Assembly (NCBI GenBank): GCA_026936325.1 | Contig: JAPTHN010000001.1 | Location: forward strand, 136,811,138-136,875,137 | Source: Platynereis dumerilii | Taxonomy: Eukaryota > Annelida > Polychaeta > Phyllodocida > Nereididae | Reading direction: 5' to 3' | DNA length: 64,000 bases | In this document: in pieces, positions 11,116 to 20,683 of the stretch | How positions within the stretch are numbered: position 1 is the stretch's first letter | Layout: each line of letters opens with the position of its first letter | Notes under the pieces: model-generated | Database searches by the model: none | The model's input: the letters and a program-made list of their open reading frames with translations, nothing else | What the model was told of the DNA's origin: nothing | Translations under genes and position numbers: made by a program

Positions 11116-11243
11116 TGAGGTAAAGGATGAAGCAGCTGTCCAGAAAGTAGGAAACATGAATGATTGAACTGCACGTTCATATTTACTTATTTCTAAAATT
11201 AAATCAATTTTCAGGCTAAAGTTGCCTGCTTATTTTGCAAACT

Positions 11244-11452
11244 ATAGAGGGGGGCGTTGGTCTGGTGGTAGCATGCTAGGCCAATCGCTGGGTCCAGGGT
11301 TTGAATTAAACTCTTGTTGGGCCACCAGGGCCTATGTAGGAAGGTTGTTTCAATCATCCTTTGCCTCATTGCCGTGTCCTGCTCCTGTCGTAATCAGCCT
11401 ACCAAGTGCATAAATACAGGACGTATACCCAAATCATCCATCCATCCATCCA
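11244..11452 (+). mobile_element. tRNA-derived SINE with (CATC)n tail
   Basis: A-box-like TGGTCTGGTGGTAGCATGC near 11259 and B-box-like GGGTTTGAATT near 11297, spaced as in pol III promoters. The body ends GTGCATAAATACAGGACG and a (CATC)n tail. A 9-bp target duplication TTGCAAACT flanks it (11235-11243, 11453-11461). Confidence 0.85.
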
Positions 11453-11934
11453 TTGCAAACTGGTTAGAACTAAATTTTACTATTTTTGAAATTAAGTAGA
11501 ATCAAAAGTGTAGGATTATCAAAACATTCTCATCGGACAGTTGGGTAAGAATGCCAAACAACGGCTTAGGAGCAGTCCGATCCAACAGAAATTGGAAATT
11601 GTCTGTAATTTGTTGGTGAAATGGCTCAAAATGCCATCAAAACACTTGAGTTGCCACCGGTCTCAAGCAGACGAGTCTGAAAACGTTTTTCAACAATTTT
11701 TCATTGTTTTTGTAAGATTTTGTCAAATTAGATATTTTTCTCATCTTTAGGAAGAACCATAGCTTATAGCAATATTAAAATTCTTCTTTCTTTTTTTTTT
11801 ATCAAACATCACCCAAAAAGTTAATTTTGCCAAAACAATTACAACTAAACATCAATATTACTGGTGAACCAATAATGAGAATTCACCATATGAAAGGATT
11901 TACTTGATTATGAACTTGACTTTATTTCTTCATA

Positions 11935-12355
11935 TTGACATTTATATTTACACTTAAATTGACTTCATTTTGATATTCATATTGACATTATTCATATTGA
12001 CATTCATTCTGATATTCATATTGACATTTATACTGATATTCATACTGACATTCATATTGATCTTCAAATCAATATTGATGTTCACATTGACATTCATATC
12101 AACATCCATTTTGACATTCATTGATATTCATATTGACACTGATATCAATTGACACTGATGACACTGATATTGACACTGATGACACTGACATCTACACTAA
12201 TATTGACATTAATTTTGACATTCATTAATTTTGACATTCATGTTGACATTCATGTTGACATTCATGTTGACATTCATATATATTGACATTCATATTGAAT
12301 TCATAATGACATTCATATTGAGTTCATATTGACCTTGATTTATTCTTGAATTCAT
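11935..12355 (+). repeat. Degenerate array of TTGACATTCATA-type 12-mers
   Basis: Dozens of variants of TTGACATTCATA / TTGATATTCATA run head to tail with insertions. Any open frame here is an artefact of the repeat. Confidence 0.85.
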
Positions 12356-12547
12356 TCTATTCTGCACTTATCTCATTTCTTCATTTTTCCTGTCTTTGAC
12401 TGGTGATGACCTTGACAAGTGATCAACTTCTTCACAAGGTAAAATATATCTTAGATCATTCAAGTTAACCTTGATTGGAAATGATAGACCACAATTGAAC
12501 AACCTTGCTTGAACAATTTTGAAATGTGGCCTATCCTTCACTTTCTC

Positions 12548-12577
12548 TGACCTTGACCTTGATGTCAAGGTCATGGA
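12548..12577. promoter_or_regulatory. Cluster of nuclear-receptor half-sites (AGGTCA / TGACCT)
   Basis: TGACCTTGACCTTGATG directly followed by TCAAGGTCATGG gives two half-sites on one strand and a TCAAGGTCA on the other, which is the extended half-site bound by ERR/SF-1 type receptors. Similar CAAGGTCAAGGTCA doublets recur in the tandem units (about 13785, 14253) and single sites near 12920 and 14700. Whether they are used is unknown; they may simply be part of the repeat consensus. Confidence 0.35.
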
Positions 12578-13104
12578 TGTTTAATTAAAATATTCCTGTA
12601 TCACAGGGCTATATATGTGCCAATATTCATTGAGTTGTCTTCATTCAAAGCAAAGTTAAAAAGTGTTTTCGCTGCACCAGTTGGTCCATGCTATAGAGCA
12701 CCTTTTACTATAATTTCATGAAAGTGCTGATTGTAGTTTTCTCAAAACCGTGCGCAAACTGGTTTTCATTAAAAGAGGTGAGGGCAATTACCCCTTTTTG
12801 AAAATGATCAATTTCATGGCTGATATTTGTTCAATAGGGGTCAACTAACTTAACAGTGAAGACCAGGTATCTCTAACTTTATTAGTTCAGGATATAGACC
12901 TCCAAAGACAGTGACTTTGAGGTGACCTGTGACCTTGAAAAATAGGTCAAGGTCAAAAACATTTTGGGAAATTAATCTGCTCATCTAGGACTATCTATAC
13001 ACTAACTTTCATGTTGAAATTTTAAAAAAAAGTGGCAGAAAAATAATAATAACTAGACATTAGATATTCCCAGTACAACTGGGAATGAGCATTCACCATT
13101 TTAT

Positions 13105-13475
13105 CACTCAAATGAAATGATCAATGAAATGATCAATGAAATGATCAATGAAATGAAATTATAATGAAATGATCAATGAAATGAAATTATAATGAAATGA
13201 TCAATGAAATGAAACTATAATGAAATGAAATTATAATGAAATGATCAATATGAAATGGTCAATGAAATGATCAATGAAATGAAATTATAATGAAATGACA
13301 TGAAATTGACTTTATATTGACTTCATATTGACTTTACATTGACTTTACACTGACTTTACATTGACTTTACATTGACTTCATATTGACTTCATATTGACTT
13401 CATATTGACTTCATATTGACTTCATATTGACTTCATATTGACTTCATATTGACTTCATATTGACTTCATACATGT
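13105..13475 (+). repeat. Two adjoining short tandem arrays
   Basis: 13105-13300 is built from AATGAAATGATC units. 13305-13475 is an almost pure 12-mer array of TTCATATTGACT. These are satellite-like cores within the 3.1 kb insertion. Confidence 0.9.
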
Positions 13476-13637
13476 GATACATCTAACAGCAATTGTGACA
13501 CTTACCTGTCACAGTGCTAGCAGTGCTTTATTTTGCCACCCGCAACAAATACCAAAAAATTGAAAATCTATGGAAATTGAAAGTTGAATATCTCCAAAAC
13601 AAAGTCCGTTATCCACAAATGAAATACTGCTGGACCA

Positions 13638-14750
13638 TGACAAACTTGATGATTGATATTGCTTATCCTTATGATGAGTAATGATAAATTGAAATCCAGA
13701 CATTTCTATCTTTATTAGTTTAGAAGTTTGCTGGAACCACATCTTAAGCAAATTGGCCAAATTTATAAAAATGACAATTCTGAAATCAAGGTCAAGGTCA
13801 TTCATTTCTCATAACATCCTCTTTTTGGCATTAGGCTATTACTATATAAAGTTTCACACATTTCCCTTTATTCAAACTCAAAAATTTTCAACATTTTACA
13901 TTTTTGGTGAAATTATCATAATTTGAAAGTTCAATATCTCAAAAACCCCTTGAGTGATCAAATATGAAAGTTGCTGCAGCACTAGAACTATCTTTTAGCA
14001 ACACAAATCAGTTGTCAGAATCATCCTACCATTTCCGGTTTCTGAGAAGAAGAACGGCAAAGGGTAAACTACTAAATGGGTTGGGGTAATTACCCCTTTT
14101 CGAAAATGACAAACTTGATGACTGATATTGCTTATGCTTATGATAAGTAATGATACATTGAAATCCAGACATTTCTATCTTTATTAGTTTAGACGTTAGC
14201 TGGAACCTCATCTGTAGCAAATTGACCAAATTTATAAAAATGACAATTCTGAAATCAAGGTCAAGGTCATTAATTTTTTGCAACATACTTTTTTATGTAT
14301 TAGGCTATTTCCATATAAAGCTTCAAGAATTTCCCTTCATTCAAACTCAAAATTTTCGAAATTTTTAATTTTTGGTGAAATTATTAAAATTTGAAAGTTC
14401 AATATCTCAAAAACCCCTTGAGTGATCAAATATAAAAGTTGCTGCAGCACTAGACCTATCTTTTAGCAACACAATTCAGTTGTCAGAATCATCCTACCAT
14501 ATCCGGTTTCTGAGAAGAAGAACGGCAAAGGGTAAACTACTAAATGGGTTGGGGTAATTAACCCTTTTCGAAAATTGCAAATTTGATGGTTGATATTGTT
14601 TGTACTAGTAATGGGTAATATAACAGTGAAATCCAGACATTTCTATCTTCATTAGTTTAGAAGTTAGCACTCCAAAAATGCCAACTTTGAAGTGACCTCT
14701 GACCTTGAAAAATAGGTCAAGGTCAAAAAAATTTGGGGGATCATAATATC
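13638..14750 (+). repeat. 469-bp tandem repeat, two full units plus a partial third
   Basis: Units begin at about 13638, 14107 and 14576, each with AAACTTGATG.TTGATATT near the start, CCAGACATTTCTATCTT and TTAGTTTAGA. The first two share CAAGGTCAAGGTCATT, CAATATCTCAAAAACCCCTT and TTTCTGAGAAGAAGAACGGC. The third unit diverges after about 90 bp into a stretch related to 12870-13030. Confidence 0.85.
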
Positions 14751-14945
14751 TCACCTAGCACTATCCATCCACAAAAGGACAACCCTGAACTCAACCAAAA
14801 GTGACGGAAAAATAAAAATATCTACAATAATAATAGCATTCACCACAGTGGTGGTGAATGCTAATAATACGACCAAAATCAATACCATTCACCATAGTAC
14901 TATGATGGTGAATGCTAAATATTTATGGCTGCAAGAATGTCTTAA

Positions 14946-16590
14946 GGCCTATCTCAAAAATAATGAAGCCAAAGTGTGACATGACCATCAAAATTTTAAA
15001 ATGTATTTTTGTATGAAATTACCTAAGCATATTGTAAAGAACATATTTAAGTTCCAGAAACTATATTGGCCATGGTGCTTTGATGAGTGGAAATAATTGA
15101 TAACAGCTGAATATTACAGAATTTTTAAAAGTTTGTTTTTCATGGCAGTGAAACATAACTGGGCTGAATGGTAATGTGTCATGAACTAAAATCCGTTTTC
15201 TTTATTTGACAACAACTGGCACATTTTTAAAAGTCTTGTGGATGATTGTCATTCAAATACACCAAATATATTTTGAGAAACACCCATTTTTTCAAAATTT
15301 TTCCGAAATTTCTTTTCAAAACTTACATATATTAACCCCAGAAGCATATTTTTTCGTTTAAAATGATTTTAACTGCCCTATGTTAAGCGTCTATATGTGG
15401 GCTTCAAATTGATACCAAATAAGTGCCACCGAAGTGAATGTCTGCTCAGCAAATGATGATAGAAGTGTGATTTTTTGCCCATTTTTCGACATAAAAAGCT
15501 GATTTTAAGTACTGGTGTGATATAAATGTTCAGAAAATGTTCTGGTTTTGACCCAAATCGATTTTATATTAATTATCAATCATAACTGGGGGTAAAATAC
15601 AACCATTTACAAAATAAAAAATATTTTGTTACTGTTTATTGCCTTTTTGGGCAATTTGGCCCCAAATGTTAAAGAATGCTCCATAAATGTTAAAATTTTT
15701 GTAATTAGGCAATGAAACGTACTCCAACTATTGAAATTAATTGTTAATTTTCACTCCAAATAATATTAGAATGATCGCTTCACTGTTTGTCAGAAAAAAA
15801 ATTGAATACGATCAAAATTTTTCAGAGTGTTACGCGTGCGACGAACATAACTTTTGAATTTAATCACCAGAAACCAGTCAAAAACTTGGATTAGTTCATA
15901 GATTAATAAAACTTCATAGATGTACTATATTTTGAGCCAATCCAGATTAAAAACAGAGCTTTCATAGCTCTGTACCATTTGAAAGTACTCTCGGCGTTAA
16001 GCGTGCGACACATTCACCTTTCCAGCTAATCATTGGAATTTTTCCATGAACTAGATTTTCCAGAATCATAAAAAGCTCCAAAACAACTAAGTAGATGTAA
16101 TACTAGATCTCAATGGCAAAAAGATTAAACTGAAATATGCTAAAGGGAAACTAGAGCATTTCTGATCAGGAACATCCAAATTTGACTCAATTTTACAAAG
16201 TCAACCTTTGAACCAAAATAACTCAATCATGTCAAAACAAGGGGATGGAAGTGCTTGTTTCAATGGATTTATGAAGCCTGGGGATATGGAGATTCCATAA
16301 AGTAAAAGGAAATAGCAATGGAACATGTCAAACTTTGTAAAATTGAAAGAATTCATCAGGTGAAAAAGTCTATGTCACGCTAAATAAGTGAAAAAATGCA
16401 TGTTTTCCTATATACTTTCATCTCTATCTCAATAACCTTTTGACAAATTGCCATGAAATTTTCAGGATTTTTGCATAAGAATGTATTTAAGGCAAGACTG
16501 TAATATGAAGTTGTTTCATACTGCTGTTATCAAAATGTATGACCCTCAGTGAAAACCAGCTGTGTGGCTTCATTATTTTTGAGATAGGCC
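14946..16590. mobile_element. Non-autonomous piggyBac-like (TTAA-target) element, 1645 bp
   Basis: Perfect terminal inverted repeats beginning GGCCTATCTCAAAAATAATG are bounded on both sides by TTAA (14942-14945, 16591-16594). The related family R copy at about 24280-24300 has the same flanks with a single TTAA and no insert, a paralogous empty site. No significant ORF. TTAA target use and seamless ends point to the piggyBac superfamily; Kolobok also uses TTAA and cannot be excluded. Confidence 0.85.
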
Positions 16591-17581
16591 TTAAGCATTG
16601 ATAATATTTTGTTGGTGCAAATTGGATAATTGTACATGAACATGTTACATGTACATGTATACAAAAATATTATTAAATAAATGTAAATTACCTACTTTCA
16701 GTGCATGTCCATCTGAAGGTTGATTAACAACTGTACGTTGAATCAAGGTCCGAATCTGAAGTCTCGAATATTCCGACGTCATGAACGTCTTCCTGTGTCT
16801 TTTCTTCACTGGTGCTTTACATTCCTGAGGTGTGGCACTCAACTGTAGCACTTAAAGGGAAGGGGAAGAGTCATCAGAGGAATGCGACTCCAGCACTCGG
16901 AAGCCCAACATCCGATGGATCCACTGGGGGGCTCACTTCTTTAATCCCTCCCGCAGGGACAACAAATGCCGTTCCTGGCCCGACATTGGGAAGTACGAAT
17001 GCCGTTCTGGCTCAACATGGGGAAGGACTGCCATCGCACCTTGAGACAGGATCGGTGTAGCTACTTGGATGAACCCCTGCAAAATCTCTGTTACATTTAT
17101 AATCTGTCTATCCATAAGATTCATGTTTGTGTAAAATGCCTCCCTCGTTACCTTGCATTCGCAGCAGGTTCTCTCGCTGGTCTGAGTGGAAGAATTCGAT
17201 GTCGTACTTCGTTGAACCTTTGATGGTTGGTCCTCTGGTTTCCCATTGGAGGCTTCATGGGAGATGGCCACTCAGGGGCTAAAAAATCAAACTCATTGTA
17301 AAAACCCATGCTGCCTCAAAAAAAATAAATTTTACATTATAATGCCTACTTTTAGTAAATCAAGACTAGTGAAAATAACTTAAAATTGTTAAATGAATGA
17401 AATTAACCTACTTTCAGTGCATGTCCAATTATTGTCAATCTGAGGGTAACGAGGGAGGCATTTCAACATATTCAAGTAAGTGATAAAAATAGATCAAGTT
17501 TTCTCTAATGTAGAACTTCCCTGATACATAGGCAAGAAAATCCATTCATAATTTTTTCAGCTAAGTGCCTATTTTCCATTA

Positions 17582-18502
17582 GGGGAGACCGGGGTAAGTT
17601 GTGCCTCGGGGTAAGTTGGGCAAAAAAGGCAATGCTACCCCTGTAAACCCACTTGGTCAACATCATCAGGCACCAAGAAAAAAACTACCAAATATAATGG
17701 TATGAAAAGCTACACTAATAAATTCAATTTTGTCGCTGAAAACTTGAAGTGCCGAGGACTGACATTCTGGTTTCTCAGTCATTTGGTATTTATAATAAGA
17801 TGATGTCCCTCTGGTAGGATGGAGTTAAGAGGTATATCAAGACATTTCTGTTGTTAGATTTCATTTTGCATTGTTTGTTTATTTTTGACAACCAGTTGCA
17901 TTCAGAAAATCAATTCGGGGTAAGTTGTGCCGTTTTGATTGGGGTGAGTTGTATCAATGGTATGACATAGGAATTAATATTTTATTCATCTTTTTTTGTC
18001 TAAATTTTACGCAAGTCCTAAAAATGTTGTGAAATAACGTACACTGAAAGGAACACATGTTAAAAAGAGTTATAACAACCTCTAAACAATGAACAATTCT
18101 GGTTTTTTTTCAGCATTTTTAATTTGTGTATAAAATGGCTCATAAATGTCTGATTAAATTAGTTTCATGTAACATGTCTGTCATATGTTAAAAACATGAT
18201 ACAAATGATCTATCTGAAGGAACGGGTGAAATACAAGATTGTTTTGGAATAAAGTAGGCGGCACAACTTACCCCGTCACGCGGCACAACTTACCCCGGCA
18301 CCGGGGCAAGTTGTGCCACTAGACTTACTTTTTTCAAATGCCTATCATGACCTTCCCAATGGTCAGACTGCCCTGAAACTTTGGTTGATTCTGGCCAACG
18401 TATTATATTTTGATGTCTGATTTTCAGATTGCATTATTGAGGTTTAGTTTTTCGGAAAATCAGCCTGACGAAAAAAATGGCACAACTTACCCCGGTCTCC
18501 CC
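17582..18502. mobile_element. TA-target TIR element carrying iterated GGGGTAAGTTGTGCC motifs
   Basis: Inverted ends GGGGAGACCGGGGTAAGTTG... flanked by TA on both sides (17580-17581, 18503-18504). The same 15-mer core recurs inside: a second copy next to the left end, one near 17918 with a degenerate partner at 17940, two inverted near 18260-18300 and one direct near 18302. No ORF. The TA duplication suggests a Tc1/mariner-type non-autonomous element, but the superfamily is not certain. Confidence 0.75.
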
Positions 18503-18549
18503 TATAATGTCAAAAAATTGACGTGGCCTGAATTTTCGTCCGCTTTTTG

Positions 18550-18582
18550 CCCTGGGTGAATCACCCACTGATTCACCCAGGG
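18550..18582. repeat. Perfect 13-bp stem hairpin
   Basis: CCCTGGGTGAATC, seven-base loop, GATTCACCCAGGG. It lies 48 bp outside the right end of the TA-target element. Purpose unknown. Confidence 0.8.
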
Positions 18583-18727
18583 TACTTTTTTTGAAAAACC
18601 AGTCTGAGAGGTTTTCTGAGAAGTGTTGTCCTGGCATGAATAGGGGTGTGGGTACAGCCAATATGGCCACTTCATGTTCTAATGATGTTATAGTAAAATG
18701 CGTTTCAGGTTTGGGTTGAGTTGGGTT

Positions 18728-18866
18728 GAGTTGATTTTTTTTTTTTTGAGTTGATTTTCTTTTTTTTTCTTTTTTAATTGAAAAAAAAAAATTTCTTTTT
18801 TTTTCTTTTTTAATTGAAAAAAAAAAAAATTTTATTAAAAAATTTTATTAAAATTTTTTTTTTTTT
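18728..18866. repeat. Poly-T/poly-A low-complexity tract
   Basis: Alternating runs of T and A including a duplicated TTTCTTTTTTAATTGAAAA segment. No coding signal. Confidence 0.85.
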
Positions 18867-20050
18867 TTACGGTTTGTTGATAGATTGTTTGAGTCTTGAG
18901 GGACTGTTTTCAAGCAGACTTTGCATTATAATATCGCCCACACAACAATCGTCCATGCGTTTCAGGGAAGGCCAATAATGCATTTAGCATTTGCTTTTTG
19001 CAGTGCATCTATTCTCAAAGCAGTCTCACACTGCTAATTGCAATTCTGCAAGTTCTAAAGCCTATTTTCATCGTCAGTTTACCAAATTGCCATTGAGGAA
19101 CAGCACTTGAAGGCAATCTGACAGGTGTCAAAGCTAATTGCACTTAGCAGTGCAGTGCTACTTTGATGTTATATCCATGGATCTTATGCTTAGGCCTATT
19201 ACTCATTCCCAACAGAACCCAGGGTTTGAATCCTCGGATTCTTGTGTATGTCATAAAATTTCTGAAAAATTGCAAGACGCAATTTTAAAATTTTACATTG
19301 TAAAATTTTACATTGAATACCAGGTAATTAAGATCATACAATTTTGAAATATTTAACGACAATCAGCAAACAAATAATAAGGCCTACTTTATAGAATTAA
19401 AAATATTTATGACAACGACAAATGAAGGTACTAAACGAAGAGTCTAAAAATTAATGTTCTTCATATACTTAGTTGTTCCTTTTGGATTTCTTTTTTCTAG
19501 GTTCCGAGTTGTTTGCCTTGCCTTTCCGTTTCTCCTTCGCTCTTCCAGGGTCAAGATGTGGGGCAGTTTGTCAGTCATAGCGGTCGTTATGTCATCTGTC
19601 ATTTGGTCAAACTGTTGAGGGGTAATGTTGATGAATATGTTGAATTTGTCGATGTTGATGATGGTGAAATTGTTGAGGTGATGATGGCAGGATGTGAACT
19701 GGGAGGTGAGTGGATCAATTTTCATTCATTTCAGCATGTGGAGAAATAAGAAGTAGGTGCCATGCCATCAGTAGCAAATTTTGTTGTCTTTTAGATGGTA
19801 TAATTGAAATGAACAAACTGTACATATTTAAAAAGATATCTGGATTCTCCCTGACCCTCTCTTTCCATTCTCATAATTTTCCAATGGGAGGATTCATGAC
19901 CCCTGTCCCAGGGGTCCAGGGCTAGGATGCCATCATCCACGAAAGTAGGCAATCTCCTTTGTTTTCAATTTGTCTTTTTCCAATTCATCAATGGCTTTCT
20001 ACCGATTTTGCACATTCTGGTCTTTAATCGCAATCTGACGTTTCAAGTCA
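18867..20050. other. Intergenic, no gene recognised
   Basis: Two overlapping open frames of 80-90 codons on opposite strands lie at 19444-19749 (minus strand with a lysine/arginine-rich end), but neither resembles a known family. The rest is unstructured. Confidence 0.4.
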
Positions 20051-20055
20051 GTGTT

Positions 20056-20655
20056 CTTAAGGTGAAGACCTCTATCCTTAGTGGCCAACATGAGACAGTG
20101 CGCTTGCATGGTGTGTCCCCTACCTTACAGGAGAATGTCAATGATTATGTCAAAAATCATGTTTCCAAACCGGATCGTACGTCAACCGGGTAACCAAGGT
20201 GCGCGTCCCTCAGCGGGAAACCAGGCTGAGATCGAAAAGTTAGCGACTGAAAGTTAGCGATAGAACGGAGTGACTACAGAGTAGCAGACAGTATTAAGCG
20301 CCAACGAAATGGAACATTCCTCCTTCAACCAATGAACATACCCAAGGGACTGAGAAGTCCCTCAACCAACCAAAGGAAAAAGATGTTGCTCCAGAAAACA
20401 AGACACCGCCCAAAACAACAAAACAAAAAAGCTCAACACTAGGCTTGCTACCTCACACAGACAAGAGTAAAATGACACGCACCAACAGCAAAAAAGGAGT
20501 CCCCAGAGGTCTCAAATTTCACATCAAGTCCAAAGATGGAAGACTGAAGGATGTATCACCATTTAATAGCTACACAACAATGCTGAAGAAATTTATTGGT
20601 ACAAGCTATAAATATATTCCAGGCCTCAATCGAGTTGGGGTGACGTTACCATTTT
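20056..20655 (+). mobile_element. Fragment of a related LINE: 5' UTR and start of an ORF1
   Basis: 20056-20110 matches the half-LINE 5' UTR (GTGAAG.CCTCTATCCTTAG, CGCTTGCA). It is followed by a different sequence with a short ORF (ATG at 20472; TRTNSKKGVPRGLKFHIKSK ... TLPF, stop 20657) typical in composition of LINE ORF1 N-termini. The family is thus older and more varied than the two half-LINE copies. The half-LINE copy 2 inserted 27 bp past this ORF. Confidence 0.5.
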
Positions 20656-20683
20656 GAAAAACAAAGTTCAACCATGTCAATTG

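Larger units (their letters stand above)
11845..14918 (+). mobile_element. 3.1 kb insertion rich in tandem repeats, possible Helitron/Helentron-like (pearl-type) element
   Basis: Borders are inferred by comparison with the uninterrupted family R copy near 24260-24275 and are good to about 10 bp. The right end carries two hairpins, each with GGTGAATG followed directly by CTAA (14832-14861 and 14886-14918), like the CTRR end of Helitrons. Inside are microsatellite-like arrays and a 469-bp tandem repeat. No transposase or Rep/helicase coding is seen, so it would be non-autonomous. Alternatively it is several small insertions at one site. Confidence 0.5.
11720..17450 (-). repeat. Decayed transposon-like repeat 'family R', copy A, split by two insertions
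   Basis: Segments 11720-11844, 14919-14945 and 16591-17450 read as one block when aligned to the continuous copy at 24160-24760 and to 26045-26690. Between them sit a 3.1 kb and a 1.65 kb insertion. The minus strand retains a broken coding segment: ASNGKPEDQPSKVQRSTTSN, SERTCCECKVTREAFYTNMN, MDRQIINVTEILQGFIQVAT, then a proline/serine-rich part and a basic part ending PSDGHALK before a splice-donor-like GTAGGT. A second partial start of the same unit lies at 17405-17450, suggesting tandem arrangement. The protein family is not recognised. Confidence 0.6.

Noticed and set aside
11970-12152. 60-codon open frame rich in Ile, Leu, Thr and Phe
   Set aside because: Produced by the 12-mer satellite array.
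13305-13475. CRISPR-like array
   Set aside because: Head-to-tail 12-mers without unique spacers in a eukaryotic satellite context.
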